Part shown: positions 12,401-24,650 of the stretch, in pieces
How positions within the stretch are numbered: position 1 is the first letter of the stretch
Layout of the letters: each line of letters starts with the position of its first letter
Assembly (NCBI GenBank): GCA_032629725.1
Contig: JAFEVB010000022.1
Span: forward strand, 1,426,001 to 1,490,000
Direction of reading: 5' to 3'
DNA: 64,000 bases
Source: Gremmenia infestans
Taxonomy: Eukaryota > Ascomycota > Leotiomycetes > Helotiales > Hamatocanthoscyphaceae
Notes under the pieces: generated by a model
Database searches by the model: none
Told to the model about the DNA's origin: nothing
The model's input: only the letters and a program-made list of their open reading frames with translations
Made by a program: the position numbers and the translations under genes

Positions 12401-14654
12401 CTTCAATGAGCTCGCTCAACCACTCGGAATCCCATCTGTTGGCAGTCATCGCAGCTTGGAATATTTCATGCAAGAGCGTACCATACACTAGGGGAGGGGA
12501 TGAATCGCTCGTCGCCTTAACCCTATCTTGGAGAACAGCCCTGCGAGAGCACCCAAAGGAGTCCGCGACCGTTGTGGAGGAAATCAGATGATCAGGATGC
12601 AGGATCAGCATGTTGTTCTCGTCGTCGATTATGCAACGTCCGTTCTTGAAAAGCCCAATAATGTGAACGTAAGCTTCTTCCGTGACTGGGCTATCCCACC
12701 AGCAGCCGCGGAGGTTAACAAAGACGGTTGTGTTTTGTTTCTCGGCCTGGAGGAAGAGGATCTAGAGCCCAAGGTTAGTCACAGCAATGGTCTTGGAATG
12801 GAGACCTACTTTTTCTTTCCGTTTACTTCCATAAGCATTTTCAAATTCGGATTCTGTGATGCTTGTGACTAGGTATCGCTGAATGGCTTGTTTTTGTGTG
12901 GACTATTATATTCTTAGCAAACGGGTGTTGTATATTGCTATGGATATCTCGTACGTACAGGGAATAGACCATTAGCTGTTTGCTGCATAGATTGAGTGGC
13001 CGCAACTTCTGCTGCCTCAAGATCAAATTCATCTAGGCCATCATCTCCAAATTCGTCATCAGAATCTGCTACTGACGCCACCCTTCTTGACGCCCCGAGA
13101 CTGTTGGCCAGTCCCGATGGTTCAGCTGCCCCTTTCCTCATGTTCGGACTGGGAGCTTTTCTGTCGAATTGCGAGAGAACTTGCTCAAGATCGTCCCCCA
13201 ACACATCCTCATCAAAACCACCAAATTCGTCTGTAGATTTCAGAGTGCTCGAAGATTTCGACGCCTTGACTGATGGAGGCTGTAGGTTTATATTGCGGTG
13301 TCTTTGCGGTGATTTTGGAAATGGGTTAATCCGTGTAATGGAGCTTGAGGTTATCGTGTTCTCCAATATGGGTTGCGTTGGGTTTGATTCCAGTACTTCG
13401 AGGAAGGTTTCGTCAAGCTCATCATCATCAAAGTCTCCGTAGTCTGAAGAGTCCGACTTCGCCGGAGCTCCCTTGGACTGAGAAATTCCGTCGAGATCGT
13501 AGCTTGTGACCTGTGGATTTTGGATTACGGGATTCGCTGCGATAGCCTTCGCCCCGCGACGTTCTTTGTGATGCATCGGGGACTTATTTTCATCGGTGGG
13601 GGATGATCTCTCTCTCGATAATACATTTAGCGATCTAGAACTCTCAGTTGAAGACCCTTTGGGTTGCGTCATGCCTTCTTGGACTCTCTCTATCAGGACT
13701 GAAAGCTTCGACGGCCCAATAATTGCTGACTCTGTGAATACATCACCATCATCAGGGCCACAGAGCCTTCGGCGTTTGGGAAATTGGTTGCCGCAGCTGT
13801 TGGCTCTTCTAAACCCATTTGTTGATCTTGGAGTCGTTCCTTCCTTCGAGGGCTGGGGCGAAGACATCAGCATCAAATGTGCTAATGCAGGGACCGATGG
13901 GCCCTGAGGGGTAGGAGCATTAGATCCGTTTAGGGAATAGCGGCCCCATAGTTCCGATCCCGGGTCGACTTGTGGGTTTGCACTCTTAGCAGAGAAGTGA
14001 TTTGAGGCGAGGGCCGGTGAAGAGTTCACTGGTGAGGAACTTCTCGCTCGTTTCTTTGCTCTCCTGATGCCCCGGAAAGATGACGAAGAGGTTGGTTCGT
14101 TGTCCTTGTCGTAATCCCATTCTATACGCTCGTCCGGAGACACGTTTTGAACTGCTCGTATAATATCCCCCATTCCAATCAGGTCCGGAAGTGCCAGTCT
14201 GCTTCCAGGGGTCGAGGGTAAATTCGCCATTGGCGGGTCAGCTAGAGCAGGCTGCTCTTCTGATATATTTTTCTTTCCCTCTGGGACAATTTGAGAGCCC
14301 CCTCTACTGCCCGAATCCGCATTCTCCTTGTCATCATTGGATAGCAGGTTTATCACGACCTTCTCTGAGGACACCGCTTTCGAATCGCCGAATTGGAATA
14401 CATTGAGCTTGTTCTTGGTAGCCGTTGAGACTGGAACATGTGGCTTCTCCTGCAGAGGTTTCGACGGGGGGGGTTGCTTTGGAGGCTGCTGTCCTGGAAA
14501 GCTCTTATTTCGGCTCCATTGTGGACGACTCTGCTGTTTCTGCTAAATAGTATCAGCATAGAGTCTTGACTGAGTCTTGTGGATCTAGAGACGGAGAACT
14601 CACTCTTGCCTTAGCAGAATGATTCTGGTCTGAGAAAGACTTCTGCAGAGGCAT
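9405..14654 (-). CDS. dna2: DNA replication ATP-dependent helicase/nuclease Dna2
   Basis: Nuclease-helicase that trims long Okazaki flaps and resects double-strand breaks. Five exons join in frame: 14654-14604, 14542-12959, 12878-12810, 12761-12270, 12221-9405, giving 1670 aa. Residues 1 to about 550 are Ser/Pro-rich and acidic, typical of the disordered N-terminus. The RecB-like nuclease follows, with YGTLLHEIFQ, FEVKTGK near 794, one iron-sulfur Cys in FGCSRR near 640 and three in CNRCYAKTTC near 876. The SF1 helicase shows Walker A GMPGTGKTTT near 1160, VDEASQ near 1274, GDHNQLPP, YRMCEDV, and NVAFTRAKSKLLVVG near 1530. All key residues look intact. The gene spans three separate long frames and could easily be annotated as several genes. 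It is divergent from the mitochondrial carrier. Confidence 0.93.
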
Positions 14655-15046
14655 TGTTCTCTTTGCGACACATCGAATGTTGCAAGTACATCAAGATAGG
14701 ATGGGACAGGACAGGCCCCAATGACGTTAGATAGAGATGTATGTTTTGTTTTGGGCTGTTCTTCAGGTCACGGCTCGCGCGGGCGCGCCTTCCTTTAGCA
14801 GACGCGACTTTACGTGTAGGCCCCATTTGATAAAATTACAGCTAGGCTTTGATAGAGAGACGACCCTTATCGGACGGCCGGCACCAGCCAACTTGTTGAT
14901 TCCTTCCCCGCTGCATATTCTTACTTTCTCCAGCTCATTGAAATACCAGGTACGTCTGAACCGCCTCATATATAGCCTCAATTGAGGCTTTACAACCTGC
15001 GAGGTTTGGAAAGTAAAACTAAGAACACATTCCCCAGTCCGCAGCC
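14655..15046. promoter_or_regulatory. Divergent promoter of dna2 and the carrier gene
   Basis: The 392 bases between the dna2 and carrier start codons must hold both promoters. On the carrier side a likely leader intron runs from the GTACGT donor at 14950 to the CCGCAG acceptor at 15043-15044, two bases before the ATG. An SP1-like GCGCGGGCGCGCC block lies at about 14776-14790. Confidence 0.55.
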
Positions 15047-16225
15047 ATGTCTTCCGATAAGCCATTACCGTTCATCTACCAGTTCGCCGCAGGTAATGAA
15101 GTTACCTACTCCCTCGTCCTTGCCCATTGAAGCTTACAATATGTCTAGGCGCGGTCGCTGGTGTATCTGAGGTAAGCTTACATACGTCTGGCAGCAGGAA
15201 GAGCTTTGCTGAACCTTCCCCTCTCTAGATTTTAGTGATGTAAACCCCCACTTCTCCGAGCAAAAGGAATTGTTGAAATACTGACTGGTACAGGTACCCA
15301 CTCGATGTGGTCAAAACCAGAGTGTAAGGCCCACGAAATCCCAGAGATCATTACCAGGAATAGGATGTTGATGGGATTATAGACAGCTACAGACCTCGGC
15401 GGCGGTTGGAGATGACGCATACAACGGCATGGTGGATTGCTTCCGAAAGATTATTAAGAATGAAGGGCACGTTCCCCCAACGTATGAAGGGTATTCAGGG
15501 GCTTATAGATGAATAGCTTTTCACGACTATATCGTGGTATCTCAGCGCCTATTCTGATGGAAGCACCAAAGCGAGCGACTAAATTTGCTGCCAACGATGC
15601 CTGGGGTAAATTCTACCGCGATCTCTTTGGCGTTCAGAAGATGAACCAATCCCTTTCAGTCCTCACAGGAGCAACTGCCGGTGCCACCGAATCCTTTGTC
15701 GTAGTTCCTTTCGAACTGGTTAAGATTCGACTTCAAGACCGTACCTCTGCTGGTAGATATAGTGGAATGCTTGATTGTGTGGCCAAGATTGTCAAGCAAG
15801 AAGGGCCTCTAGCATTATACAATGGACTTGAGAGCACACTGTGGAGGCATATTCTCTGGAACGCTGGATACTTTGGATGTATCTTCCAAGTTCGAGCACT
15901 GCTCCCCAAGGCTGACAACAAGTCAACTCAGATGGGTTACGATTTATTGTCTGGTGCAACTGGAGGGACAGTCGGTACAATTCTCAATACCCCTATGGAT
16001 GTTGTCAAGTCACGTATCCAAAACAGCCCAAAGGTTGCCGGAACGGTTCCCAAGTACAACTGGGCATGGCCTGCGCTGGGTACTGTGATGAAGGAAGAAG
16101 GATTCGGGGCGCTCTATAAAGGGTTCATACCAAAGGTCCTAAGATTAGGTCCAGGTGGCGGTATCTTGCTCGTTGTGTTCACTGGAGTGATGGATTTCTT
16201 CCGAAAGATGAGAGAAGAGGCATAG
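15047..16225 (+). CDS. Mitochondrial 2-oxodicarboxylate carrier (SLC25 family)
   Basis: Inner-membrane carrier that exchanges 2-oxoadipate or 2-oxoglutarate across the mitochondrial membrane, used in lysine metabolism (yeast Odc1/Odc2 group). Six exons join: 15047-15092, 15149-15171, 15229-15239, 15294-15323, 15383-15466, 15517-16225, giving 300 aa. The first four exons are 46, 23, 11 and 30 nt. The three carrier signatures are visible: YPLDVVKTR near residue 28, VPFELVKIR, and TPMDVVKSR. The motif FSRLYRGISAPILMEAPKRA is characteristic of the group. The fifth intron (15467-15516) starts with GC, not GT; the join is required by the conserved EGFSRLYRG, so it is probably a real GC-AG intron. 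The ATG at 15509 would give only a truncated carrier. Confidence 0.9.
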
Positions 16226-17478
16226 ACATGATTTCGCAGAAGGTCAAGAGCTCGAATGTTATTGTACTTACAGTTGCATACCTTTGCAAGAAGGTCGGTT
16301 GTATATACATTTTGCGTCATTAGGTCTAGAAGACGTGAAATAGGAGAATATGTAGAAAGGTTACAAGAAATCAAGCAAGTGCCATTACGTCTACTTTTGC
16401 ATGCAAAGGTCTTTGAATACCTACAGTAGCTTCGAGTCGCGTTCTATACGTTTTTTCAACTTGCATTTCATGCCATTTCTCTTGCGCGCCATTATCAATC
16501 AATAATATTTTCAGCGGCCAATCTCCCTAAATTGTCTAAATTATTCCTCAATGTTCCACGTATTTTATTGCATTCGATCTTGTCTTTTGAAAGACACTTA
16601 CAGTTCCAGAACTCCATCTTATTCTCGAATCTTACATGCCGCAGGTTACCAGAAAGGGAGAGCTCTCGAGATTGCTCTTTGACGGTCTATAGAGCAGGAG
16701 TCATGGAAGACCTACACACTTTGACGAGGGTAGCACTATAGCCTGATGATGTGTGGTGAGAATTGGGAAGGTGTTTTTGCAAGAGTCGCCAGAGCATTCC
16801 TTAGCCGCGTAAGAGATGTTTCAGGATGAATTGCTCATAACTAACTAGCATAGAGCTGAAATCATACAACATTGCTCAGCTGTGGTCCGTTGCCCTTGAC
16901 AAGCAGGTTGCAACACATTGGAAGACCTGAGTCAACAAACCATAACCATTCATCCCACTTCTAAAGCTGGTAATAGTTGAACTTGTTCACTAACTCTATT
17001 ATAAAGACCTTCTGTGACTCACTTGATTACTAGAATCGAAAAAGGGTAAACTCATAGGCCTGCGGGGCATATTTATTACTCGATCACTTGCTAACAGGAG
17101 TCAGAGACGGGGTGAAGCACGTGGTGGAACATAGATATGAAGCACATTTTTTGAACCAAATAGAATGAATTAATTGATAAATAAATATTAGACCAATGCT
17201 CCACCTATGTATTCAGCTTGAGTTTTATACATTTTCAAGAATATTTTGAAAACAAGGGCTTTTTACCCGTGCGGCTGTCCCGCCCATGTTTTTAGCGCTT
17301 CTCGAAGCAACTGCTGCATAACAACACCACTTGCGACCTTCTTTCCCTCCTTCCCCAACACAACTTGCCATCAACAACGCCCAAATCACCAATCCGACTC
17401 CATTTCCAGACTTCCACGTCTTGCGCGACAATAGTCTCACTAATTTCGACTCATCCAAATTAACAGTCTCCAGAAACC
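16226..17478. other. Intergenic, carrier to lysine-rich gene
   Basis: No gene is supported. The first part is the carrier's 3' flank. AT-rich sequence (about 16960-17230) is followed by a CT-rich tract at about 17325-17420, which fits the promoter and leader of the next gene. Confidence 0.5.
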
Positions 17479-17591
17479 GTAAGTGTATTCCATACTTCCC
17501 GTCGCATTCCCGTTCTCTGAAGACGCGTCCTCGAAATGCGCCAAATCAGCGCAAACCTCCACAACATGCAAATTTACTAATTCTTTTACAG
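17479..17591 (+). other. Leader (5' UTR) intron of the lysine-rich gene
   Basis: A GTAAGT donor at 17479 and a TTTTACAG acceptor ending at 17591, with an upstream ACTAAT branch-like site, sit six bases before the ATG at 17598. This arrangement fits a spliced leader. Confidence 0.5.
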
Positions 17592-17597
17592 GAAATA

Positions 17598-18348
17598 ATG
17601 GCGCGTGAAGGCACTCGCTCAGCGACTGGTTCGTTTTCCCCATATCCCTATGTTGCCGCTGCCAGCTTGCGATATAGCTCAGCGCGTAACTTGCTCGAGC
17701 TCTGCTGAACCTCAGATATAGGAAACTCCCGACCGAGGGTCTTCCCCACCGTCCCTGAGACGACGACTACCGCCACGAAGAAGCGTGCGACTGCAAACAC
17801 TGGTGCCAAGAGAGGGCCAAAGGCGGCGACTACCACCAAGGCTGCCAAACCAACGGGCGTCACCAAGAAGAAGGCACCTGCAAAGAAGACATCTGTGGCT
17901 ACGAAGGTAAGAAATATTGAATTCTTTCTACGGGATCATCACTAACATTCTCGGTAGGCAAAGGGTGTTGTGAAGAAGGCCGAGGGAGCTGTTACTGGCA
18001 ACCCTGAGAAGAAGGTATGTTGCTGCGAATTCTTTGTTATGATGCGGGCTTCGACGCGTCCACCACCTCTGTCTCGAACACACTTGCCAAAACAGATCCT
18101 CAATAATCTGTGACTCCTCTCGAAAGCGAGACAGTACTTGATCATTATAGTTATGCCATTTTAGCACCTTCTAGGTTCTACGAAATGCAACTACCCCCCG
18201 CATATTTTCATATCATTCACTTCCAATCCAAGTAGCCCATCAGACACTTTGACTAACACAATACTTTTCATAGGCTGCTGGTACCAAGAAGATCAAGGGT
18301 ACTGATGGCGCCACAGCCAAACCCAAGGCTAAGACCGTGAAGAAGTAG
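17598..18348 (+). CDS. Small lysine/alanine-rich basic protein
   Basis: Four exons join in frame: 17598-17628, 17722-17906, 17958-18014, 18274-18348, giving a 115-aa protein. It begins MAREGTRSATGNSRPRVFPT and is then rich in Lys, Ala and Thr, with repeated TKKK/PAKK motifs like the tails of linker histones or HMG-type proteins. No folded domain is visible. The composition suggests nucleic-acid binding in the nucleus, but that is inference. The first donor (GTTCGT) is weak; the others are standard. The third intron is 259 nt, long for this region. The short exons each keep frame and composition, which supports a real gene. No function can be named. Confidence 0.65.
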
Positions 18349-19111
18349 AGGTCTCGTCGCGGATGGATTCTCCAACGCATGCAACGACAGATAAGAACAA
18401 GCAAGCCGGCCAGTCACTACATGCGTCTACTGGAATGACTTCACGTTCTGATACCCTTTGTCTTTGACCGCAACTTGGAGCAGAAATGGCGTTCGAGGAG
18501 TTAATTTACGGAATGTGGGCTGGAGGATGTTCGGACTCATGGGAATATAATGGTTGCACTATGGTACATGCTATGCGACGGATGGGCTTTCCTTGCTCTC
18601 CGTATTTGGTTGTTCTCGCAATCCTGTTTATTATGACGGTTTCATTGGTCCCAGGTTACATTGCATGCCAGATTTCATTGCCCACCTAAATAGTTTAGAC
18701 TGTGACATGAAGTGACTTATACATCTCTATTTTACCCATAATCTTGAAACCACAACAAAATTAAAAGCCTTAGATTCCTACGCATTCAAGCGTATATTGC
18801 TATTTATACTTCTACTTCTATTCGCATACTTCTCGCCTTTACTTCTTTCCTGGTAGCCTTATTAGCGCTCTGTGCCTGCTCATCTTCCTACCACAAGTCT
18901 ACACGTTGCTCTCCAGGTACTCTCTTTTACAAGCCCTCTCTATTCGTTGAAAACCCATCTCGATTGAAGCACAGTGTCAACATAACCAACAAGTTCCAAT
19001 ACCACGGAGTCAAAGTACTTCGTACACTGTTACTAATGAACTAAGTGCCACCGAATCTGCTCAAGGCTCTCATATTTTTGTTCTACTTCTATTAAACACA
19101 CCCATTCATTC
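18349..19111. other. Intergenic, convergent 3' flanks
   Basis: 3' flanks of the lysine-rich gene and of the SurE-TTL gene. A 67-codon open frame at 18486-18689 has no recognisable content. Nothing else is supported. Confidence 0.5.
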
Positions 19112-21638
19112 CTACGACTTCCTCCCCAACTCCACCTTCCTAACGCACACCAAATCCCCATCTCCATCTCCATGCTTCCCCTCCTCATTCTCCTTCCCAA
19201 CCCCAAAGAACTCCCCCACAACCCTCCCTACAACACAATCCCAAAGCCCCGCCACAAACCCCCTGAGTTCATCCCCTGTCTGCCTAAAATCCGGAAACGC
19301 ATTAACCTCCAACAACCATGCCGTGCCGCGTTCATCGACCAGAAAATCCACCCCAAAGACCTCAAAAGCATTCGGCAGCGTCTGGAAATGCACCATCATG
19401 CCCTTCGCAGCCGCCTCGAATACCTCACCGGTAGTCTCGCAGATCTGCCTCCACAAATCATCCTTGATCTCCTGCGGCAAGTCGAGGGACCAGAAGGCTT
19501 TTACGGGGGGGTAGGCAGAGGGGGATTGCAGACATGTGTTTGTTAGGTGTGCGGAGAGGTCGGAGGAGGTCCAGGGGGCTGTGTAGGGAGCGGAGGCGAA
19601 GAGCGCGAGCATGGGTTTGTAGACGTGGATGGAGAGGGAGCCGGAGGCGAGCACGTAGGTCCGGATGTGGAATTTCGAGGCCGAGGAAGCTGCAAGGAGT
19701 GGTGGGTGGATGTAGGGTTGGGCGATGAAGTGGCGGAGGTGGGATGTTACTATATAATCCCCTCCTTTCCCCTTGCCTTCCCCATCTTCCCTTGTTTCCT
19801 CCTCCTCCTCCTCTCCCTCTTCATCGTCATCAGAATCAGGCCGTTCAGCTTCCCACTCTTCGAAAATGCCTTGGAGCTCAGCTTCGGTGCTGAAGAGTCG
19901 GATGCCTTGCCCGCGATCACTCATTCCTGGTTTCAAGATCCACCATTCTCTTTCCGCTGGCTCTTTGCCCTCATTCTTCGAAAAGCTCTCCTGTAATTCC
20001 CATGCTTCTACCAGAGCCTCGTCGAGGAACTCGGCGTAATCGAGTTCGAATTCGCAGGCCGGCTTGATGTTTGTCTTTAAGATGCTGCCGGGGTGTTTGG
20101 CGGTCCAATTGTAAGCTGTAGTGCTTAGGTAGTGCTTGCGGATCAAGGCTTTGCGTATAACATAGGCGTTGATGAGAGTACTGGCTGGGTAGGACATGGC
20201 TTGTGTGAAGGGCAGGGTTTCGTAGGAGCTGATTTGGAGAAAGGGAGTTGTGGGGGATGGGAGGTCCTTGATGTTCGATATCAGGGTATAGGAATCCTCT
20301 GGGAAGCGGGATTTGAGGGCTGAGAGAATCAAGGGTTGTACGTATTCATCTTCATAATTGATGAGGGCGTAAAAGTGATTTGCTGGTCTGGTGGTCAAAG
20401 AGAGATTCTCCATTCCTAGTGTGCTTGTGTTTGTGGATGTGGATTGAGATGATGGCCTGGAAATCACGAGTCAGAGTGTGTTCTGCTATTGTGGTAGAGA
20501 TATTTGTATTGGTCTAACATGCTCGGTCTAACGCTCCCAATGCTATGCTAACTCACAGCTTCAGCTCTCCCTCTGTTTGCGCCGCGGCATGCATAAAATT
20601 CGCTTTTAATGGAGTAACACTGCATCTCGTTAGTAACTTTGACCGTTTCTGTGTCTGGGACATTCTGACCTTGTGTAATGCTCTTTCACTGCCCAACCAT
20701 CATTCCCAGGACCAGCTTGCTCAACCGACTTATACACATCCGTAAACCTTGGCGCCCATTTGAAGTGTTTGTGTGTATGCCGTGTAACATTTTCTTCAGG
20801 AGTCCCCGACCCTCCCTCTCTTTCCCTAATCATATGCTCCTCCTCATCAGCCGTCCCCTCATCATCCTCAACCTCCTTGAAACAGCTCCCTTCCCCCCAA
20901 TAATTCTGCAGCATATTCGTCCACATAACCTTCCTACTATCCACCCCTGCCACCAATGGCACATTAATCGAATATAAATCCACATCCTCTCCCCAACCTT
21001 TATACAGATGCTCAATCAACCGCACCGACAGCTTCGACGCCGCAGCAATAATCTCCGGATCCCTTGCTGAATCGGGGAACCCTGGTCTTTCCTTACTGAA
21101 GAAGGCATAGCTGAGAGCAATAGCTCTCCTCTTACAAACAGCAGCCTCCAACGCACCTCCCAACGTCCCACTACTCAGACTAAACACTGCCGTAGAATTA
21201 CGTCCATAATTCGGGCCACTGACAACCAGGTCGACTGGGCCGCGGTCATGGAAATAATGATATAGTCCTATCTGTACACAACTCGCGGGCGTACCATCCA
21301 CCAGCACCCATTCCTCTTGTTCTTTCGAGCCAGCGGGCAGAGGGCGGGAGTGTGTGGTGCCGTCGTCTTGGTGAAGGGTGCCGGGGCGGAAGTAGGTTGG
21401 CTTGACGGTCTGGCCGATCATGTGGGCTTTGCCTATCCATGAGCGTTGGGTGTGGGGAAGGACGACGGACACGAGATGGCCTGCTGCTTGGAGTGATTGG
21501 ACGAGGGAGTGGACGTAGGGGGAGGATTGGGTCGAGGGGGGTCCGTCGTCATTTACTATCTGTGGAGGGGTAATTGTTAGCCTTCTTCAGCGGATGTTTG
21601 AGCATCATTTGCGGGTCGAGGCTTACGAGGATATGCAT
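19112..21638 (-). CDS. SurE-tubulin tyrosine ligase fusion (Pby1-type)
   Basis: Two-domain protein: an N-terminal SurE-like nucleotidase/phosphatase (residues 1 to about 300) and a C-terminal TTL-type ATP-grasp domain (about 340-750). Yeast Pby1 has the same order and is associated with P-bodies. Exons join as 21638-21627, 21559-20670, 20619-20557, 20456-19112, giving 769 aa. The first exon is only 12 nt and encodes MHIL; exon 2 supplies the metal-binding VNDDGPP, and later SGPNYGRN. The 49-nt intron before VTPLKANF has a textbook TTACTAAC branch. The TTL part shows WWILKPGMSDRGQGIR and a late FGVDFLVDERGTAWLLEVNAFPDF with acidic metal ligands. Without splicing, the two domains appear as separate genes. 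The true enzymatic activity of either half is not evident from sequence. Confidence 0.87.
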
Positions 21639-22770
21639 CGTGAGATAGTCCGTCGCATTAAATTGAGAAAAGGGTTCTGGTGGTGAGAACAAGAAGTTGC
21701 AGTCGTGAGGGAGAGCAGCATGCATTCATGCCAGCCATGGTGGCGTCGATGGCGGAATTCTGAATTTTGGTGGGGCAGCGAATGACCCCTCACCTTATAC
21801 ATGTTGTACAAAAACTTCTCAGACCCAATAATTGCAACAAAACAGTGGAATAGAATCAAACCCTTTAGTAGACTGTTCTTAAACCACGACAAATTATGTT
21901 TTTATCTTATATAAGCACCTTATAAGCAAATAGACACAAGTCTCCCAGCTCAAGGTCTTTACCTTAGGAAACTCTGCCTTACTTACTTTTTAACCTCTGT
22001 ATTTGATCAATTCGGGAGCTTTCAAACCTCTAAAGATTGGGAATCCCCTCGAGGTTGTACACATAACTAGAATGGATCATGTCCTGTTTACTCCGTACAC
22101 TAGAATGGTGCGATGGACTATACCCAGAAGCAGAAAGAGTTGTCCAATAGTGTTTCATGTTCTATTAAGATAGTGTCATGGAATGGAAAAGCGAGTCCAC
22201 CCCTTTCTCCGCAACCGAGACTAGCGTCCATGGACTTCAGTGATCCATAGAGTGTGCAATGTGTTGTAGACTTGAAACTATTTGCTTTGTCTCTGAGATT
22301 GGAGCTCGACTTTTGCCCTTGGGCGATGCCTCGCCTCTTATGTTGTAAGTCATTAAGTAAAGAAGGCATCAATCACAATAGCGCAAATTTGGGCAAATCA
22401 TATATTAGTCGGTTATTTATTCAGACATTCTATTCTATAATCTTACACTCGTATCCTGTAAAGTAACGCCTCCCCAGATGCAACTCCCGTTTCCAATCCT
22501 CATGTATTGCGACCGCTGGCCCCACGACGCCATCCAGGTTATAATTGACTTGTACAATGTGGGAATTACTCAAACAACCTCGGACATGCTCCGGGACATT
22601 CTCCTCGAGACTTGTTAAGGAGGATTCGCTGAGAATTCGTCCGCAGGAGAGACCGCACAGGGGGTTCACGAGGAGCCGCACCCTGCTAGTCTCATCTCCT
22701 GCGGAAAACTCATCAGTTAATACAACTCCAAAACTCCTCCCTCAGATTCCGTCCCTAGTACCACACCCAC
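21639..22770. other. Intergenic, upstream of SurE-TTL gene
   Basis: This holds the SurE-TTL promoter and the 3' flank of the RCC1 gene. A coding-like frame of 83 codons on the minus strand (22681-22430) has no recognised family and no splice support, so I do not call it. Confidence 0.45.
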
Positions 22771-24650
22771 CTATTCCTCAGCCTCAGCTGGGATACCACC
22801 TAAAACACCAAATTGACCACCAAGACCAGCAAATACGAGCTTCTTTCCCCTGACAGCGGTATTATCCACCAACGTTGCAACCGGAATATCGGGTACTGGA
22901 CCCTGCCCCGTCTGATAATTGGCATTGAAGCCCCAAGTATACACCTTGCCATCACTCGTGATAGCAGCACCAGCATCGGGACCAGCAGCAACAGCGACGC
23001 CATCTACACCCGGAATGACGCTTGGCTTCGAGATGTATCGGACCCGGCCATTGGATTCCGTGTAAATATCGTTGGCGGGGAGAGTTGACAGATCAACACC
23101 AGATTGGTTGTTCTGGCAGCTGCCCCACACTAAAACTTTTCCATCCGTTGTGACGGCGATGGAATGATGCGCACCTCCCATGATCTGCTTGATCGCCTCT
23201 CCTGCAAGACCCTCGATGATGGTTGGCTGTGAGATAGTAGGTGATGCGTCATCTTGATCTGATTCTGTGCCACACTGAGCGAACCCATTGAGACCCCAGG
23301 CGAAGACATTGCCTTTATCATCAGCCGCGAAGCAATGATAATCACCACAGCCGATAGTCGTAATCTTCTTCCGCGACAGCCCAAACTCACTTGGTACGAG
23401 GGACTGAGCGACGTTGCGGGCGATGATCTTGCGACCGAGTTGATTCTGTTCTCCTGCACCCCATGCAAATACTTTGCCCTTGGTGTTGAGGGCCAAGATG
23501 TGGTTGGTGCCGGCAGAAAGAGTGGTGATATTCTTGAGCTCTGGGATGAGGACCGGAGTCGACTGAGTCTTTGGACCGTGGGGGCGGAAACCCAAAATGC
23601 CATCATTACCCTGTGAAATTTAGTAGATGAGCGTTGATCAGGAGAAGAATACATACCCTAAATGTACCCCATCCATAGACCAAGCCAGTAGTAGTGACAA
23701 CAAAGCTTGTGCTGTCAGCAGCAACTACATGTGAGAATTTGGTGCCTTCTGGAAAGTGACTGAGGTCCACCTCACGCGGCTCTGCTTCGCTTGCATTCAG
23801 GACCAAGTCTTCATCATCAGAATCATCGGCATTGGCATTAGCCTTCTCAGTCTGACGCCCGAGAGCTCCTTGATCGTTCACGCCCCAAGTCAGGATCTTG
23901 TTGTCACGTGTAAGGGCAACACAATGCATCCCGCCAGCGGCGATCTGAACCACGCCGACCTCGCTTGCGGCAAGTTTGCGGTTAAGACGTGGACGTTTGA
24001 CATTGGTGACTTCCTGTTCAGTACCAGTACCGATACCAAGCTCACCGGCAGAATTCTCGCCGAATACGTAAACATCGAGAACCTGCGTAGGAGCGTCGTT
24101 GATGTGAGGCAGCACCTTTGGTGGCTTTGGGACAACTTCCTTCTTTGGGGCGGCAGCCTTCTTCACAGGCGCTATCTTTCTTGACACCGCGGGCTCTTTC
24201 TTTGCCTTCTTCGGGGCAGGGGAATCTTCAACATCATCTGATGCCTTGCGCTTGTTGGAAGACTTAGCGGCCGATTTCGGGGCAGCTTTCTTTGTGGTCT
24301 GGTGAATGTCAGCAAAATATCTCACATTCACACGCGGCGAGAAAACGTGAAAAATCATACATTTCCGGGGGGTCGTCCGCGCTTCTTCTCAGCGGGCTTT
24401 GCATCCTTCGTGTCCTTGGACAGTCAGTAAATGAGTCGCAGTCAGCAAGGAACAAAAAGTGACATACCTTTGCTGTAGTTGCTTTGGAGGGGCGTCCTCG
24501 CGTTTTTGCAGCAGGCTTCGAGTCCTAGGATGCTTGTAAATAAATGTTTGTCAGGTAGGTGGTGTGACGCGGAAATACCTTTATGCTCTTCTCGATGGCC
24601 GAGGAAGGTTTGCGCTTTGCAGCTGCAGTGGATGCTTTCTTTGGAGGCAT
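22771..24650 (-). CDS. RCC1-type Ran guanine-nucleotide exchange factor
   Basis: Chromatin-bound exchange factor for Ran, which sets up the nuclear RanGTP gradient (Srm1 in budding yeast, Pim1 in fission yeast). Five exons join: 24650-24579, 24524-24468, 24414-24361, 24298-23657, 23610-22771, giving 554 aa. The first about 130 residues are Lys/Ala/Pro-rich with AT-hook-like motifs (KKRGRPPGN, RGRPSK), fitting DNA and histone contact plus a nuclear signal. RCC1 repeats follow from DVYVFGENSAGELGIG near residue 132, with GGMHCVALTRDNKILTWG, GCGDYHCFAADDKGNVFAWG and GGAHHSIAVTTDGKVLVWG. An acidic insert (DDSDDEDLVLN) lies between blades. The first three exons are short (72, 57, 54 nt) and carry only the basic tail. 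Confidence 0.9.

Noticed and set aside
22430..22681. Minus-strand 83-codon frame after the RCC1 gene
   Set aside because: Protein-like composition but no family, no splice site and no clear start; most likely in the 3' UTR.
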